Assembly (NCBI RefSeq): GCF_014646515.1
Contig: NZ_BMNK01000003.1
Span: 389,430-453,429, forward strand
Reading direction: 5' to 3'
Length of the DNA: 64,000 bases
DNA from: Nonomuraea glycinis
Lineage (GTDB): Bacteria; Actinomycetota; Actinomycetes; Streptosporangiales; Streptosporangiaceae
Made by a program: the position numbers and the translations under genes. The notes beneath the pieces are model-generated. The model was not told where the DNA came from. It ran no database searches and worked only from the letters and a program-made list of their open reading frames with translations. This document shows positions 8,272 to 17,223 of the stretch, one piece after another (positions within the stretch are counted from its first letter, which is position 1; each line of letters begins with the position of its first letter).

Positions 8272-9114
8272 ATGTCCCTCAGCGTTCCCCGCCTCCGGAT
8301 CGGCTCGACCGAGATCATCGCTCTCGCCGATGCTGAGGGCCCATTCTTCTCCCCGCGCGCCGAGGCCTTCCCCGAGGCCACGGCCGCTCAGTGGGCCGAG
8401 GCCGACCGCTACGACCCGGGCGCGGTCGACGCCGAGGGCCGCTGGCGGCTCCAGTTCCGCGCGTACGCGATCCGCAGCGACAAGGGCCTCACCATCGTGG
8501 ACGCCGGGATCGGTCCAGCGGACAGCCCGGCCCGCTCGTGGGCGCCCGTGCCCGGTACGCTCCCCGAATCGCTCGCCGCCGCGGGCATCGACCCGGCTGA
8601 GGTCGACACCGTGGTGCTCACGCATCTGCACACCGACCACGTCGGATGGGCGGTCGTGACGGAGGCGGCCGTCCCATCAGCGGGCGGCGGCGCGACGAGC
8701 GACCGCCGCCCCTACTTCCCGAACGCCGAATACCTGCTCCAGCGGGCCGAGTTCGACGCCCTCGACGCGCTCAACCCGCAGCTTCGCGAGACCCTCACCG
8801 ACCCCCTCGTGGCGGCCGGTCGGCTCCGGCTCCTCGACGGGGACACGCCGCTGCGCGCCGGGCGCACGGTCGCCACGCCCGGTCACACGCCCGGGCACCA
8901 GAGCGTGCTGGTCGCCGACGGGCGCGAGCTGGCGCTCGTCACCGGCGACCTCCTGGTGCACGCGCTCCAACTGCTCCACCCCGAGCTCGCCTACGCGCAC
9001 GAGATCGACCCCGAGGCGGCCAGGCACTCAAGGAAGCGCCTGCTCGGCCGCGAAACCGCCACCACGCTGCACCTGGCGACACCGCACCTGACGGAGCCGT
9101 TCATCTCGGCGTGA
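8272..9114 (+). CDS. Metallo-beta-lactamase-fold hydrolase
   Basis: 280 residues, cytoplasmic. The binuclear metal motif HLHTDH lies at 118-123, followed by the GHTPGH metal-ligand motif and TGDLL. The family includes lactonases, thioesterases and glyoxalase-II-like enzymes. The spacing resembles quorum-quenching lactonase-like proteins such as AttM, but the specificity cannot be assigned. It stands alone, 103 bases after the epoxide hydrolase. ATG at 8272 starts the conserved region closely. Confidence 0.85.
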   Translation: MSLSVPRLRIGSTEIIALADAEGPFFSPRAEAFPEATAAQWAEADRYDPGAVDAEGRWRLQFRAYAIRSDKGLTIVDAGIGPADSPARSWAPVPGTLPESLAAAGIDPAEVDTVVLTHLHTDHVGWAVVTEAAVPSAGGGATSDRRPYFPNAEYLLQRAEFDALDALNPQLRETLTDPLVAAGRLRLLDGDTPLRAGRTVATPGHTPGHQSVLVADGRELALVTGDLLVHALQLLHPELAYAHEIDPEAARHSRKRLLGRETATTLHLATPHLTEPFISA

Positions 9115-9147
9115 TCGCGTCCGCGGACTACGACCGCATCGGACTGC

Positions 9148-9879
9148 TCACCATCTGTCGGCCAGGATCTGGGCGAACAGATCCGGGCGCTGCAGGGGGA
9201 TGCCATGGCCGCAGTCCGGCACGGAGATCAGCCGGCTGCCCGGAAGAGAGCCGTGGATGGCGCGGGCGGAATCACGCATCAGCTTCCGTTCCCGATCCCC
9301 CACCATCACCAGCGCCGGGTTCTTGAAGTCGGCCCAGCCGGCGGGGATGGTGAAGCGGACGTTCTCGCCGACGGAGGCGAGAAGAGTCGCACGGCTCATA
9401 CGAGCGCTGTCGCGAAGGTAGTCGGCCAGAAGCTCCTCCGGGATGAACAACTCCTTCGCCTGAAGCCTCGCGAACCACCGTTGCCGGGCGAGCGGTGCGG
9501 TCGCGGCGAGGAGCCCCAGGGTCGCGCGCGGGAACCGAAGAGGCTCGGCCTGCGCGCTCACGATCACGGCATCGGTGACCAGATCGGGCCGTGTCGCGGC
9601 GAGGAGTATCGCGAGCTGCGCACCCAACGAGAACCCGGCGACCATCGCGCCGTGCGGCGCGCGCTCCTCCAGCACTCGCGCCACAGCTTGAACGGTCTCC
9701 TCATGCGATCGATACGCTTCGCCCGCACTGCGGCCATGGCCAGGAAGGTCAGGAACGATCACATGAGCCGTCGTTCCGAGCCGCTCCAGCACCGGACGCC
9801 ACATCCACCCCGCAACGCCACCACCATGCAGCAACACAAGAGCGGGAGCGTGTACGTCTCCGGCCTCCAGGACATACAT
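9148..9879 (-). CDS. Alpha/beta hydrolase
   Basis: 243 residues, cytoplasmic. HGGGVAG (18-24) is the oxyanion loop, GFSLG gives nucleophile Ser84, and DCGHGIPLQRP near the end supplies the catalytic His. It resembles small esterases and C-C hydrolases of the MhpC/haloperoxidase type. No operon partner: it converges on the metallo-beta-lactamase-fold gene and diverges from corA. Substrate unknown. Confidence 0.85.
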   Translation of the reverse strand: MYVLEAGDVHAPALVLLHGGGVAGWMWRPVLERLGTTAHVIVPDLPGHGRSAGEAYRSHEETVQAVARVLEERAPHGAMVAGFSLGAQLAILLAATRPDLVTDAVIVSAQAEPLRFPRATLGLLAATAPLARQRWFARLQAKELFIPEELLADYLRDSARMSRATLLASVGENVRFTIPAGWADFKNPALVMVGDRERKLMRDSARAIHGSLPGSRLISVPDCGHGIPLQRPDLFAQILADRW

Positions 9880-10102
9880 GCCCTAGATCCTCTCATCGGC
9901 AAGGACCTGGCCATCACTCCGTTCCGTGGGATCTCACGGCCGAACAGCCCAGTCAGCGCGTCGGTCCGACCGCCGGTGCCCGCTCCCGGACGCCTGCCAC
10001 CTCCACGCCCGGCGTGCGGTAGTACGGATCGGCGTCGAGGATGCGGGCCGGGCCCTGTTTTGCCCCGGTTGCGGGTGTGTGGAGCCTTTTGGTTACGCGA
10101 GA

Positions 10103-11104
10103 ATGCCGGACGTGATTGTGAACAAGGCGATCTACTGCGATGGCGTGCGCCAGACCATCAGCGGCGACATCAGTGACGCGGTCACCGACGCCCGTGGCCG
10201 GGGCGACTGCTTTCTGTGGATCGGCCTGCACGAGCCGACACAGGAGGAGTTCGACCTCATCACCGGCGAGGTGAGCCTGCACCCGCTGGCGGTGGAGGAC
10301 GCCATCCATGCCCATCAGCGGCCCAAGCTGGAGCGTTACGGCGACACCCTGTTCATCGTGCTCAAGCCGCTGCTTTACATGGAGGAGACCTCCGACATCG
10401 AGGTCGGCGAGATCAACCTGTTCCTGGGCCGTGACTTCGTCATCAGCGTCCGCCACGGCCAGGCCAACCCGCTGGGCGGGGTGCGCCGCCGCATCGAGTC
10501 CGACGCCGGCCTCTTGGCCGCCGGCCCGGCGGGGGTGCTGTACGCGATCTGCGACGAGGTCGTCGACACCTACTCGCGCGTCTCCCACGAGATCGAAGGC
10601 GATCTCATCGCCCTGGAGCATCGCGTCTTCAGCGGCGAACACACTGACGTCACCGCTGACATCTACTCGCTCAAACGGGAGGTGCTGGAGTTCCGCACCG
10701 CCCAGGATCCGTTGATCCCGGTGTTGGAGGAGATCGTCAGAGGGCGGGTCGAGTTGTGCACGGCCAACCGGGAGCAGTTCCGCGACGTCCTGGACCACCT
10801 GCTGCGCGTGGACGCCCGGATCGACGAGTACAACGAACTGCTCACCAGCGTCCTGAACGCCCACCTTGCCCTGGTGGGCCGCGAGCAGAGCGCAGCGGCC
10901 ATGCAGCAGAACGCCGACATGCGCAAGATCTCCTCGTGGGCGGCCCTCGTCGCCGTACCCACCATGATCGCCGGAATCTACGGGATGAACTTCGATTACA
11001 TGCCCGAACTGCACTGGCTGCTCGGCTACCCCTTCAGCCTGGGCGTCATGGTCGTGGCCGCGCTCATCGTCCACCGACTGCTGCGCAAGAGCGGATGGCT
11101 GTGA
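10103..11104 (+). CDS. corA: CorA-family magnesium/cobalt channel
   Basis: 333 residues: a long cytoplasmic N-terminal domain, then two C-terminal helices. The selectivity motif YGMNF is present in GIYGMNFDYMPEL between them. Forms a pentameric inner-membrane channel for Mg2+. The ATG at 10103 is preferred; an upstream in-frame ATG at 9926 would add a Cys/Arg-rich extension unlike the family. Its TGA overlaps the start of a small membrane-protein gene. Confidence 0.92.
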   Translation: MPDVIVNKAIYCDGVRQTISGDISDAVTDARGRGDCFLWIGLHEPTQEEFDLITGEVSLHPLAVEDAIHAHQRPKLERYGDTLFIVLKPLLYMEETSDIEVGEINLFLGRDFVISVRHGQANPLGGVRRRIESDAGLLAAGPAGVLYAICDEVVDTYSRVSHEIEGDLIALEHRVFSGEHTDVTADIYSLKREVLEFRTAQDPLIPVLEEIVRGRVELCTANREQFRDVLDHLLRVDARIDEYNELLTSVLNAHLALVGREQSAAAMQQNADMRKISSWAALVAVPTMIAGIYGMNFDYMPELHWLLGYPFSLGVMVVAALIVHRLLRKSGWL

Positions 11105-11232
11105 GAACCCCCCGCTTCTTCCGTTACCGGCCTTCCGCCGGAAGGCTCCTGCTCGCCGCGGTCATCGTCTGGATCGCCCTGCTGACGCTCGTCATCCTGC
11201 TCGACCCCCATGGCTCGGGCCCTCTTCCGTAA
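11101..11232 (+). CDS. Small membrane protein coupled to corA
   Basis: A 43-residue reading frame starting at GTG inside the corA stop (GTGA overlap): a basic N-terminus (RTPRFFRYRP), one long hydrophobic helix (about residues 14-34), and a short polar tail. The overlap is the standard translational coupling arrangement, which argues it is real. An in-frame ATG at 11095 would add two residues. It may be a regulatory or accessory peptide of the channel; no family recognised. Confidence 0.55.
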   Translation: MRTPRFFRYRPSAGRLLLAAVIVWIALLTLVILLDPHGSGPLP

Positions 11233-11265
11233 CCGCGATGGACAGACATGTGCCGGATCCTGGCA

Positions 11266-11387
11266 GACCTACCTGCGGACCCAGCGGTGGTAGGCGTCCA
11301 GGTCGACGTTGCTGCCGCAGAGGATGGTGGCCACGTGGCGGCCGGCGAACCGATCAGGGTCCTCCAGAACGGCGGCGACGCCGAGGG
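11266..11387 (-). pseudogene. Duplicated 3' end of the PLP-enzyme gene (direct repeat, copy A)
   Basis: 122 bp, 121 identical to 12300-12421 (mismatch at 11341 versus 12375). On the minus strand it reads the last 39 or so codons of the dehydratase-like gene, including its TAG stop. The two copies enclose the toxin-antitoxin module, as attL and attR would. No start, so not expressed as a protein by itself. Confidence 0.9.
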
Positions 11388-11406
11388 GCCATGACATCGA
11401 TATGAC

Positions 11407-11436
11407 TTGAAAGGCATATGGCTTCAATGACATAAT
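11407..11436 (+). promoter_or_regulatory. Promoter of the toxin-antitoxin module
   Basis: TTGAAA (11407-11412), 18 bases, CATAAT (11431-11436): close to a sigma-70-type consensus and strikingly AT-rich against the surroundings. CATATG lies between the boxes, flanked by TTGAA and TTCAA arms, a likely autorepression site. Confidence 0.5.
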
Positions 11437-11537
11437 GAAGTCTGTGGACATCGATTGGCCGGCCGAAATTCGGCACGTGGCTTGACCGGCTCGAAGCAGA
11501 AGCCGGAGCAGGCGACCAGCGATCCAAGCTGCTGCTG

Positions 11538-11852
11538 GTGTTCACGGCCCGTGCCTTGGATCAGCTTCGGCATTTGACCGAGCCGCCAACCCCTGAGGAG
11601 GAAACGGCCACGTTGCGGTGGGTTCGTCAGTCGCGCCGCCATCAACTTTGGCGGGTGTCGCACGCCTACCACCCGGAGGTGGCAGTGCGATTGATCTGCT
11701 GGTTTCCACCGAACACGGGGAAGGCCGTCGTGGCGCTGTTTGCCGGAGACAAGGCGAAACTGGGAGATCTGTTCTACGACAGCGTGGCCACACGTGCCGA
11801 TGGACTGATCGATCAGTGGAAGCGGGAGACTGCGTTTGAGGAGAAGCCATGA
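11538..11852 (+). CDS. RelE/HigB-like toxin, probably frameshifted at its 5' end
   Basis: 104 residues from a GTG at 11538, ending in a stop that overlaps the antitoxin ATG. WRVSHAYHPEVAVRLICWF and VVALFAGDKAK resemble HigB/Gp49-type mRNA interferases (RelE superfold) found beside XRE antitoxins. The chosen start is poor: the frame continues upstream as TWLDRLEAEAGAGDQ without a start, while another frame from 11435 or 11444 reads VDIDWPAEIR up to the same point. One surplus base near 11472-11474 would explain this. So the toxin is either truncated and inactive or made by a frameshift. Confidence 0.6.
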   Translation: MFTARALDQLRHLTEPPTPEEETATLRWVRQSRRHQLWRVSHAYHPEVAVRLICWFPPNTGKAVVALFAGDKAKLGDLFYDSVATRADGLIDQWKRETAFEEKP

Positions 11853-12226
11853 CCAAGCCTGAGACAACCTTCGTCCGTGGCAATGAGCACCTGGATCGGC
11901 TGCTCGCCGATCCCGACCTTGCCGCAGACGTTGCCGTGGCGCACAAGGCGGCCGAGGAGATGGACCGTGTCCACGCCATGAACCTGGCGATGATCCGCAA
12001 GGCCGGACAGATGACCCAAGCCGAGGTGGCCAAGAAACTCGGCGTGGGACAGGGCGTGGTATCTCGGCTGGAGAACCGCAACGACATGCTGTTGTCCACC
12101 CTGTTCGACTACCTCACGGCGACGGGAGCCGAAAGTGCCAGCATCGTCGTGACCGTCCATGGTCGCCGCATCGAACTTGACCTGGCACAGCTGGGCAACA
12201 CTTCCTCTGAACGGCGATCAGCCTGA
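11849..12226 (+). CDS. XRE-family antitoxin (HigA-like)
   Basis: 125 residues. The middle carries an XRE helix-turn-helix: MTQAEVAKKLGVGQGVVSRL near residues 52-71. ATG overlaps the toxin TGA by four bases (ATGA). As in HigBA modules, toxin precedes antitoxin; the antitoxin would neutralise the toxin and repress the shared promoter. The gene looks intact even though the toxin may not be. The C-terminal part is beta-rich and of unknown role. Confidence 0.82.
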   Translation: MTKPETTFVRGNEHLDRLLADPDLAADVAVAHKAAEEMDRVHAMNLAMIRKAGQMTQAEVAKKLGVGQGVVSRLENRNDMLLSTLFDYLTATGAESASIVVTVHGRRIELDLAQLGNTSSERRSA

Positions 12227-12299
12227 TTCGTCCTTTCCAAGTAGAGCGATGTCCGGGCCGAACTCGTGGCGGACTCCGGTAGTCCTGGTCGGCTCCGGT

Positions 12300-12421
12300 G
12301 ACCTACCTGCGGACCCAGCGGTGGTAGGCGTCCAGGTCGACGTTGCTGCCGCAGAGGATGGTGGCCACGTGGCGTCCGGCGAACCGATCAGGGTCCTCCA
12401 GAACGGCGGCGACGCCGAGGG
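12300..12421 (-). repeat. Direct repeat copy B, 3' end of the PLP-enzyme gene
   Basis: The in-gene partner of 11266-11387: 122 bp with one mismatch, 1034 bases away. It starts three bases beyond the stop codon and covers the last 39 or so codons. Insertion of the module thus left the gene intact. Confidence 0.92.
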
Positions 12422-13295
12422 CCGCCGAGGGTTCGACGACGAGCCCCGCGTGTTCTAGGAGCATCCGCATGCCCGCGATGATCGACGTCTCCTGGACCAG
12501 GACGGCGTCGTCGGCCACCTGGAGGAGGTCGTCCAGGACCGCGGGGATGGGGTGGCGGCCGGCGACGCCGTCGGCGATGGTGTCGGTGGAATCGGTGGTG
12601 ATGACCCGGCGCTCGTGCCAGGAGCGGGTCATCGCGGGTGCGCCGAGGGGCTGTACGCAGATCACCTCGACCGCCGGCAGCAAGGTCTTCAGGACGTGGC
12701 CCACGCCGGTGGCCATGGCGCCGCCGCCCAAGGCGATCAGGACGGTGTCGAAGGTGGGCGTACCGGTCGCCAACTCCAGGCCGATGGTCGCGGCGCCCTC
12801 GCAGGTCTCGATGTCCAGGCTGTCCTCGACCAAGCGGATGCCGCGCTGTCGCGCGATGGTCGCCGCCTGCTCGCGGGCCGTGTCGAAGTCGCCTTCCACC
12901 AGCTCCAGCTCCGCGCCCAGGGCGCGGATGCGATCGAGTTTGGCCGTGGGCGCCCGGCGCGAGGCCACGACCGTCACGTCGAGGCCACGGCGGCGACCCG
13001 ACCAGGCGAGCGCCTGGCCGAGGTTGCCGGCGCTCGCGCACACCACGGCTGACCGGCCCTGGTCGGCCAGCAGGCTCGCGACCAGTTCGGTGCCCCGGCC
13101 CTTGAAGCTGCGGACCGGGTTCGCCGTCTCCAGCTTGATGCTCACCGTGCAGCCAAGGTGGCCGGCCAGCGCGTCGCACTCGTACAGCGGGGTGTCCAGG
13201 AAACTCGGGTCGATCACCTGGCGAGCCGCGCGGATCCGGTCAAGGTTCAGGCGCGTGTTGAGCACGAACGGGTCCATAGCCCCAAATTTCATCAC
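12303..13295 (-). CDS. PLP-dependent threonine/serine dehydratase-like enzyme
   Basis: 330 residues, fold type II PLP enzyme. The Schiff-base lysine is Lys65 in SFKGRG, the asparagine loop is SAGNLGQALAW, and the phosphate-binding glycine loop is ALGGGAMATG. It is shorter than biosynthetic IlvA and lacks the ACT regulatory domain, fitting catabolic threonine/serine dehydratases or serine racemase. Reaction: deamination of a hydroxy-amino acid to a keto acid. Its last 39 codons are duplicated at 11266-11387. It lies 49 bases downstream of the phosphotransferase gene on the same strand. Confidence 0.88.
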   Translation of the reverse strand: MMKFGAMDPFVLNTRLNLDRIRAARQVIDPSFLDTPLYECDALAGHLGCTVSIKLETANPVRSFKGRGTELVASLLADQGRSAVVCASAGNLGQALAWSGRRRGLDVTVVASRRAPTAKLDRIRALGAELELVEGDFDTAREQAATIARQRGIRLVEDSLDIETCEGAATIGLELATGTPTFDTVLIALGGGAMATGVGHVLKTLLPAVEVICVQPLGAPAMTRSWHERRVITTDSTDTIADGVAGRHPIPAVLDDLLQVADDAVLVQETSIIAGMRMLLEHAGLVVEPSAALGVAAVLEDPDRFAGRHVATILCGSNVDLDAYHRWVRR

Positions 13296-13344
13296 TCACA
13301 GTGCCAACCCGCCGAACCTCCACCCGGCGCGTCGGGCCGAGAGG

Positions 13345-14193
13345 TCAAGCCCGGTCCGGTCCGCGGCGGTCGAGTGCGACTCGAACCCGGTTGAGTCCCT
13401 CCGCTCGCCAGTGGTGCCTGTCGGGAAACTGGTCGTCCCGGCGCCAGCGCCAGGTCGAGAACAACGCCCACATCACCGCGCGGCACTGGTGGATCAGATC
13501 GTGGTCGGCCTCCGGATAGTGCTCGTCGACGTCTTCGGGGGCGTGGGCGAGGTCGAACTCGATCGGCCCAACGCAGCACGTCGCGAGGTCCACGAAGAGC
13601 GGCCCTCTCCTCGTGTTGAGCAGGTTGCCCGGATGCGGCTCGCCGTGCAGCAACTGCTCGCCGGCCTCCCCGCCGCTGATCGCGGCGCTCACGCTCCTGA
13701 GTGTGCTGCTGAGGAGCTCCCGGTCGGGGCCGGACAGCTCCGGCGTCTGCTCCCGGTCGCTCACCTCGCTCAGCGCGCCGGCGATGCGCTCGGTGACGTG
13801 CGGCGCCTTCAGATCGACCTTGCGCAGGGCGGCATGGTGCCGCATGAGCGCGTCCGCGTAGTCGGCGGGTGCGATCTCCGCCCCCACCGGTTCGTAGTAG
13901 GTCCAGAACGAGAGGACGAAGTCATCACGCAGGTGGACTCGGGGGTCGACCCGAGGATCAAGCTCAGCCACCGGGCCGTCGACTTCGGCGAGACGGCGAG
14001 CGACCTCGACTTCGAACGCGAAGTCGGCTCGATGCGCCGAGGGTGCGACCCGAACGAGAACATCGCAAGGGACCAGGCGCATCGCGATGCGGTCCGAGTC
14101 GTGGATGACGACCGCATCGTCGACCTCAAGGCCCAGCGCAGAAGCAGCCGCCCCCGCGGTCTCGACCGCGCGCCGGGTGTCCGATGTCTCCAT
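13345..14193 (-). CDS. Aminoglycoside-phosphotransferase (APH)-like kinase
   Basis: 282 residues with the APH/choline-kinase fold. The catalytic loop is HGEPHPGN, where the usual HGDLHxGN catalytic Asp is Glu, and the metal site is FVDLATCCVGPIEFDLA. The second motif normally reads DWE/DFE, so the site is divergent. It could phosphorylate a small alcohol or amine; antibiotic resistance is not implied. AAAGGAGAACGGT before the ATG is a strong ribosome site. Followed at 49 bases by the dehydratase gene. Confidence 0.75.
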   Translation of the reverse strand: METSDTRRAVETAGAAASALGLEVDDAVVIHDSDRIAMRLVPCDVLVRVAPSAHRADFAFEVEVARRLAEVDGPVAELDPRVDPRVHLRDDFVLSFWTYYEPVGAEIAPADYADALMRHHAALRKVDLKAPHVTERIAGALSEVSDREQTPELSGPDRELLSSTLRSVSAAISGGEAGEQLLHGEPHPGNLLNTRRGPLFVDLATCCVGPIEFDLAHAPEDVDEHYPEADHDLIHQCRAVMWALFSTWRWRRDDQFPDRHHWRAEGLNRVRVALDRRGPDRA

Positions 14194-14440
14194 ACCGTTC
14201 TCCTTTGATCGTTGAGTACACGTCCAGGGACCACAACGACGTCCTCAATGTCTACCGAGATTCGGGTGGCACACGTGCCAATCCACCAGTCGCTACGGTG
14301 CATCCTGTCCGAATATGGGCGATTACTGGCCGGACGAAGGCGGTACCGCCCGCCGATCGGCAGGCAGCATGAAGTCGGACACATGGTTCAAAATCCGGCA
14401 GGCGTCCACGGTCGGCACACTTCCTGGAAGGTCAAAGGTC

Positions 14441-15079
14441 ATGCCCGAGATCATCGCGGGGCTGGAGATTCCTGAGACAGCGGCGGTCGCTGAAGCGACC
14501 AGGCTCACCCAGGAGACGACCAGCCCTCTCATCTACCACCACTCCCGGCGGGTCTTCTTCTTCGGCCTCATCCACGCACACAGGCTGAGCGTGAAACCGG
14601 ACCCGGAGCTGCTCTACCTGGCGGCCATGTTCCACGACACCGGCCTGCTGACTCCCTTTTCCGATGTCGAGCAGCGCTTCGAAGTGGACGGCGCCGACCA
14701 CGCGCGTAAGTTCCTCCTGGACCGGGGTTTCTCGCCGGCCGCCGCCGATACCGTCTGGACGGCGATCGCCCTGCACACCACGCCGGGCATCCCCGGCCGG
14801 ATGGCCCCGGAGATCGCGACCACCCACCTCGGCGTCCTGACCGACCTGCTCGGCTTGGGCTGGGACGGCCTGGACCACGATCAGGTGGACGAAATCCTCG
14901 CCGTCCACCCACGGGGGGACTTCAAGAACGAGTTCCTGCGCACCTACGTCGACGGGCTCAAGAACCGCCCCGAAACCACGAACGGCACCGTGAACTCCGA
15001 CGTGCTCGAACACTTCATCCCGGACTTCCAGCGCACGAAGACAGTCGAACGCATCATCGGCTCACCATGGCCGAGCTAA
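14441..15079 (+). CDS. HD-domain hydrolase, cyanamide-hydratase-like
   Basis: 212 residues. The metal motif AAMFHDTGL gives the HD pair; an upstream His lies in YHHSRRV and another in ALHTTPG. Order and spacing resemble fungal/bacterial cyanamide hydratase (Ddi2) relatives and other small HD proteins. No membrane or signal segment. The ATG at 14441 follows AAGGTCAAAGG and begins a few residues before the conserved part. Substrate unknown. Confidence 0.78.
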   Translation: MPEIIAGLEIPETAAVAEATRLTQETTSPLIYHHSRRVFFFGLIHAHRLSVKPDPELLYLAAMFHDTGLLTPFSDVEQRFEVDGADHARKFLLDRGFSPAAADTVWTAIALHTTPGIPGRMAPEIATTHLGVLTDLLGLGWDGLDHDQVDEILAVHPRGDFKNEFLRTYVDGLKNRPETTNGTVNSDVLEHFIPDFQRTKTVERIIGSPWPS

Positions 15080-15169
15080 CAGTCCATGGTGGCGTGGCAT
15101 CCGGCGTCGACCGGTTATTGAACAGAGACTCCCGCCCGATAAGATCACGGGAGCCGTCGGAGGTCGTTC

Positions 15170-15496
15170 ATGAGAATGATTCCACTGTCGTGGTCCCATG
15201 CACTGGCTACAGGCGCTGCCCTGGTAACACTCGTAAGCTGCTCCACTCCCGGGGACAAGGAATTGTTTCATGTGGTCAACGAGACGGGGGAGACGCTGAC
15301 GTTACGCTGGAAAACCAACCCTGTCCCTTTGGCGACTCTTACGCCAGGTGGGGGCACGTCGGTAGGGGTTCACCCCTCACGCTGTACGAATCCCGACCAC
15401 CAAATCGTTCTTTCAGCTTCGAGTGAAGCGAACAATAACTATGAATATGGCCCTGGCGTGTGCCCTGGCGCGATGTGGAAGATCCGCGATCGCTGA
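15170..15496 (+). CDS. Small secreted lipoprotein
   Basis: 108 residues. Signal peptide with a lipobox VTLVSC (lipidated Cys24). The mature part is about 85 residues with two further cysteines that may form a disulfide. GGAGG lies seven to twelve bases before the ATG. No family recognised. Confidence 0.7.
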   Translation: MRMIPLSWSHALATGAALVTLVSCSTPGDKELFHVVNETGETLTLRWKTNPVPLATLTPGGGTSVGVHPSRCTNPDHQIVLSASSEANNNYEYGPGVCPGAMWKIRDR

Positions 15497-15610
15497 TCGA
15501 CAGCTCCTTCACTTCCTTCCCCGCATAGCGTCCCGCGGAGCGCGACGCCGTCCCCTGCGGAATTTGCCCCACTCGCGGGGGTCCGGGGGCCGGAGGCCAC
15601 CGGCGAGGGG

Positions 15611-15637
15611 GTGCGGGGGAGCTCGGCTCCCCCGCAC
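15611..15637. terminator. Bidirectional terminator hairpin
   Basis: A perfect 12-bp stem, GTGCGGGGGAGC with its complement, and a 3-base loop. It sits between the convergent lipoprotein and GH13 genes. There is no T-tract, as is usual in high-GC actinomycetes. The flanking GC-rich sequence resembles dispersed repeats common in this group. Confidence 0.7.
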
Positions 15638-15690
15638 AGCGCGGCCCGAGTTCGTAACGCGCGAAGCGCGCTCAAGCGAGGCCTATGCCG

Positions 15691-17223
15691 TTAACTCGCC
15701 GGATGTGGGGCCAGCCAGGCGGTGGTGTCGGGGGGTAGGGCGCCGTCCTCCAGGGGTCCGCTGGTCAGCAGGATCTCTCCCGCTGGCAGTGGTACGACCT
15801 CCGTGCCCAGGTTGGTAACGCAGGTGAGGCCGGAGTCTCGGGTGAAGGCCAGGACAGCCGGGGAGTACGGGAGCCAGCTCAGGGTCCCGTCACCCAGGTA
15901 CGAGCGGCGCAGGCGCAGGCCGGTGCGGTAGAGGTTGAGCATGGAGTCGAGGTCGGGGAGCTGAGCTTCGGCCGAGAGTTTGCGCCAGCTCTCCGGCTGG
16001 GGCAGCCACGGCTCCGTGCGGCCGGGGCCGAAGCCGAACGGGGGTTCGTCGCCCGACCAGGGCAGCGGCACCCGGCAGCCGTCCCGGCCGGGGTTGGTGC
16101 CGCCGGAGCGGGCGTACATCGGGTCCTGGCGCAGCTCGTCCGGCAGGTACTCGACCTCGGGCAGGCCGAGCTCCTCGCCCTGGTAGACGTACAGGCCGCC
16201 GGGCAGGGCCATGGCCAGCAGGGCGGCGGCGCGGGCGCGGCGGTAGCCGAGCTCGGCGTCGGAGGGGGTGCCGTGCAGGGCGCCGCCGTGGGCGAAGCTG
16301 GTGTCGGCGCGGCCGTACCTGGTCACGGGGCGGGTGACGTCGTGGTTGGACAGCACCCACGTCGGCGGGGCGCCGACGGGGGCGTGGGTGGCGAGGGTGA
16401 GGTCGATGACCCGGCGCAGCTCCGCGGGGTCCCAGGGGCAGGACAGGAAGTCGAAGTTGAAGGCGGTGTGCAGCTCGTCGGGGCGCAGGTAGCGGGCGAA
16501 GCGTTCCTGATCGGGCAGCCACAGCTCGCCGATCAGGACGCGCTCGTCGTAGGAGTCGGAGACCTGCCGCCAGCGGCGGTAGACGTCGTGCACCCCGTCG
16601 AGGTCCTCGTAGGCGGTGTCCGACTTGAGCAGCAGGGCCGCCGAGTCGATGCGGACGCCGTCGACGCCGCGATCGAACCAGAAGCGGAGCACGTCCTCGA
16701 ACTCGGCGTGCACCTCCGGGTTGTCCCAGTTGAAGTCCGGCTGTTCGGGAGCGAACAGGTGCAGGTACCACTGGCCGTCCGGCACCTGGGTCCAGGCGGG
16801 GCCGCCGAAGATGGACCGCCAGTCGTTCGGCTCGTCGCGGAACCAGAAGCGGTCCCTGGTCGACGGGTCGGTCAGGGCTTCCTGGAACCAGGCGCTGGCG
16901 GTGGAGCTGTGGTTCGGCACCACGTCGATGATGACCTTGATGTCCAGCTCGTGCGCCTCGGTGATGAACGCCTCCGCCTCGGCGAGGGTGCCGAAGACCG
17001 GCTCGATGTCGCGGTAGTCGGCCACGTCGTAGCCGCCGTCGGCCATCGGTGACGGATACCACGGGTTCAGCCAGATGGCGTCGGCGCCGAGGTCTTTCAG
17101 GTACGGCAGGCGGGATCGGAGCCCGGCCAGGTCGCCGACACCGTCGCCGTTGCCGTCGGCGAAACTGCGCAGGTAGACCTGGTAGATCGCGGCCCCCCGC
17201 CACCACGTGTTCGGCATGCTCAT
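15691..17223 (-). CDS. GH13 alpha-glucosidase (oligo-1,6/alpha-glucosidase type)
   Basis: 510 residues, no signal peptide, so cytoplasmic. Conserved GH13 regions: DVVPNHS (100-106), GVRIDSA with nucleophile Asp193, GELW with acid/base Glu233, and NHD with Asp295. GGYDVADY and YQGEELGL are typical of the GH13 alpha-glucosidase/trehalulose-type group. It should release glucose from imported alpha-linked oligosaccharides. The ATG overlaps the stop of the permease gene (ATGA), so it is the last gene of the sugar operon. A downstream in-frame ATG at 17217 is possible. Confidence 0.92.
   Translation of the reverse strand: MSMPNTWWRGAAIYQVYLRSFADGNGDGVGDLAGLRSRLPYLKDLGADAIWLNPWYPSPMADGGYDVADYRDIEPVFGTLAEAEAFITEAHELDIKVIIDVVPNHSSTASAWFQEALTDPSTRDRFWFRDEPNDWRSIFGGPAWTQVPDGQWYLHLFAPEQPDFNWDNPEVHAEFEDVLRFWFDRGVDGVRIDSAALLLKSDTAYEDLDGVHDVYRRWRQVSDSYDERVLIGELWLPDQERFARYLRPDELHTAFNFDFLSCPWDPAELRRVIDLTLATHAPVGAPPTWVLSNHDVTRPVTRYGRADTSFAHGGALHGTPSDAELGYRRARAAALLAMALPGGLYVYQGEELGLPEVEYLPDELRQDPMYARSGGTNPGRDGCRVPLPWSGDEPPFGFGPGRTEPWLPQPESWRKLSAEAQLPDLDSMLNLYRTGLRLRRSYLGDGTLSWLPYSPAVLAFTRDSGLTCVTNLGTEVVPLPAGEILLTSGPLEDGALPPDTTAWLAPHPAS

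Noticed and set aside
9926..10102. Upstream extension of the CorA gene from ATG 9926
   Set aside because: Adds a Cys/Arg-rich stretch unlike CorA; ATG 10103 suits the family's start.
11266..12421. Insertion sequence or compound transposon
   Set aside because: Flanks are direct copies of a gene end, without inverted repeats or a transposase.
13345..14193. Aminoglycoside resistance gene
   Set aside because: Catalytic motifs diverge from true APH enzymes; context gives no resistance or biosynthesis link.
14194..14440. Small genes before the HD hydrolase
   Set aside because: Open frames there lack ribosome sites and coding bias; only a weak TGGCAC-AC-GTGCCA palindrome is seen.
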